Of a stretch of DNA of 5,891 nt, positions 5,698 through 5,891 are shown one piece after another. The position numbers and the translations under genes were made by a program. The number at the start of each line of letters is the position of its first letter. The stretch's first letter is position 1. The stretch is taken from positions 1 through 5,891 of the forward strand of contig CAAETG010000085.1 of NCBI GenBank assembly GCA_900758895.1. Reading direction: 5' to 3'. The stretch comes from Bacilli bacterium (lineage in GTDB: Bacteria > Bacillota_I > Bacilli_A > RF39 > UBA660). The notes beneath the pieces were generated by a model. It ran no database searches and was not told where the DNA came from. It saw nothing but the letters and a program-made list of their open reading frames with translations.

Positions 5698-5710
5698 GCT
5701 TTCTTTTTTT
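5681..5710 (+). terminator. Intrinsic terminator of spoIVB
   Basis: AAGAAAGC (5681-5688) pairs perfectly with GCTTTCTT (5698-5705). The loop is 9 bases (5689-5697) and the T-rich tract continues to 5710. The left arm lies in the last codons of spoIVB and the loop contains its TAA stop. It separates spoIVB from the next gene. Confidence 0.8.
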
Positions 5711-5711
5711 G

Positions 5712-5750
5712 ACTGAAATATTGAAAATAATATTGATTTTGTTTTTCAGT
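5712..5750 (+). repeat. Imperfect inverted repeat downstream of spoIVB
   Basis: ACTGAAA (5712-5718) pairs with TTTCAGT (5744-5750); inside it AAAAT (5724-5728) can pair with ATTTT (5736-5740). There is no T run after it. It could be a secondary structure in read-through RNA or an operator; its right half overlaps the candidate upstream promoter at 5733-5761. Confidence 0.35.
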
Positions 5751-5761
5751 TATTGTATATT
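5733..5761 (+). promoter_or_regulatory. Candidate upstream (vegetative) promoter of the right-edge gene
   Basis: TTGATT (5733-5738) and TATATT (5756-5761) are spaced by 17 bp, matching the sigma-A consensus at 4 and 5 of 6 positions. A start near 5768 would give a leader of about 110 bases. If the next gene is spo0A, this corresponds to the vegetative Pv promoter of B. subtilis spo0A. Confidence 0.4.
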
Positions 5762-5773
5762 TAATATAGTAGG

Positions 5774-5792
5774 ATAGTTATATTTTAACTAT
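5774..5792. repeat. Short inverted repeat between the two candidate promoters
   Basis: ATAGTTA (5774-5780) is the reverse complement of TAACTAT (5786-5792), with a TATTT spacer. It lies 9 bases upstream of the 0A boxes. An operator or a small hairpin in the long leader are both possible. Confidence 0.35.
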
Positions 5793-5801
5793 ATAAGAAG
5801 T

Positions 5802-5820
5802 TTTGACAAGTTTTGTCGAA
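5802..5820. promoter_or_regulatory. Divergent pair of Spo0A-binding (0A) boxes
   Basis: TTTGTCGAA (5812-5820, + strand) is an exact match to the 0A-box consensus TTTGTCRAA. The neighbouring TTTGACAAG (5802-5810) reads CTTGTCAAA on the minus strand, an 8 of 9 match. The two boxes face in opposite directions with one base between them. They lie about 40-58 bases upstream of the likely start point near 5860, suited to activation or autoregulation of the gene at 5877 by phosphorylated Spo0A. Confidence 0.6.
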
Positions 5821-5823
5821 TGG

Positions 5824-5853
5824 AATGAAAAACAATTAAATTTGTTGTAGAAT
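5824..5853 (+). promoter_or_regulatory. Candidate proximal promoter (sigma-A or sigma-H) of the right-edge gene
   Basis: Read as sigma-A, ATGAAA (5825-5830) and TAGAAT (5848-5853) are 17 bp apart, matching 4 and 5 of 6. Read as sigma-H, AATGAAAAA (5824-5832) and GTAGAAT (5847-5853) are 14 bp apart and fit RnAGGAWWW (7 of 9) and RnnGAAT (full match). The predicted start near 5860 is 17 bases before the ATG. In B. subtilis the sporulation promoter Ps of spo0A is sigma-H dependent and controlled by 0A boxes, as this arrangement suggests. Confidence 0.45.
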
Positions 5854-5862
5854 GGTTGAAGT

Positions 5863-5870
5863 AAGGGTGA
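5863..5870 (+). promoter_or_regulatory. Ribosome binding site of the right-edge gene
   Basis: AAGGGTGA lies 6 bases before ATG 5877. With only five codons visible, this site is the main evidence that a gene starts here. Confidence 0.7.
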
Positions 5871-5876
5871 AAAAGA

Positions 5877-5891
5877 ATGAAATTAGTAGAA
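5877..5891 (+). CDS. spo0A: Start of a gene cut by the window edge, probably spo0A
   Basis: Only five codons (MKLVE) are visible, too few to identify the protein from its own sequence. The call rests on context: it follows spoIVB, the conserved neighbour of spo0A in endospore formers, and its upstream region carries 0A boxes and a two-promoter arrangement as in B. subtilis spo0A. Spo0A is the response regulator whose phosphorylated form switches on sporulation. A different gene with a 0A-controlled promoter cannot be excluded. Confidence 0.5.

Noticed and set aside
5803..5808. TTGACA as a perfect sigma-A -35
   Set aside because: At 16-18 bp downstream there is only ATGAAA/TGAAAA/GAAAAA, a poor -10. 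The hexamer is better explained as part of the minus-strand 0A box.
1..5891. Mycoplasma-type code with TGA as tryptophan
   Set aside because: Conserved Trp positions use TGG and no conserved domain contains an in-frame TGA, although TGA is not used as a stop in these genes either.
1..5891. tRNA, rRNA, CRISPR array, insertion sequence or riboswitch
   Set aside because: No cloverleaf-like segment, regular spaced repeats, transposase frame or long structured leader was seen; all gaps are under 180 bases.

Overview
The window is AT-rich, has mostly TAA/TAG stops, strong AGGAGG-type ribosome sites and a sporulation locus. It fits a low-GC, endospore-forming Bacillota, most likely an uncultured Bacilli-class gut lineage near the Mollicutes-like RF39/Erysipelotrichia groups; the exact taxon is inference. 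All complete genes lie on the + strand and read with the standard bacterial code: no gene ends in TGA, and no in-frame TGA interrupts a conserved domain.

Layout. (1) 1-363 is the 3' end of a gene for a Tyr/Ser/Gly-rich, probably extracellular protein. Its last third holds a sharply bounded stretch (181-290) that is GC-rich and depleted in adenine on the coding strand, as expected of the variable region of a diversity-generating retroelement (DGR) target. No reverse transcriptase or template repeat is in the window. An intrinsic terminator at 362-390 closes this gene. (2) A promoter at 393-421 starts a housekeeping run: nusB (439-840), xseA (833-2176, overlapping nusB), a 120-nt AT-rich gap, xseB (2297-2512), proS (2516-3937, archaeal/eukaryotic-type ProRS) and an unrecognised coiled-coil membrane protein (3947-4666). 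(3) A short gap with a hairpin and a sigma-G-like -10 precedes spoIVB (4732-5697), which ends in a terminator at 5681-5710. (4) 5711-5876 is a regulatory region with two candidate promoters and a divergent pair of Spo0A-binding (0A) boxes. It leads into a gene that begins at 5877 and runs off the window, by context probably spo0A.

How the genes relate. The order nusB, xseA, xseB, spoIVB, (spo0A) is a shortened form of the classical Bacillus arrangement nusB-folD-xseA-xseB-ispA-dxs-tlyA-argR-recN-spoIVB-spo0A. The middle genes are missing here; proS and the coiled-coil gene stand in their place. NusB serves rRNA antitermination, XseA/XseB form exonuclease VII, ProS charges tRNA-Pro, SpoIVB is the forespore signalling protease that triggers pro-sigma-K processing, and Spo0A would be the sporulation master regulator. 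The most unusual signals are the DGR-like variable tract at the left edge and the 0A-box promoter region at the right edge.
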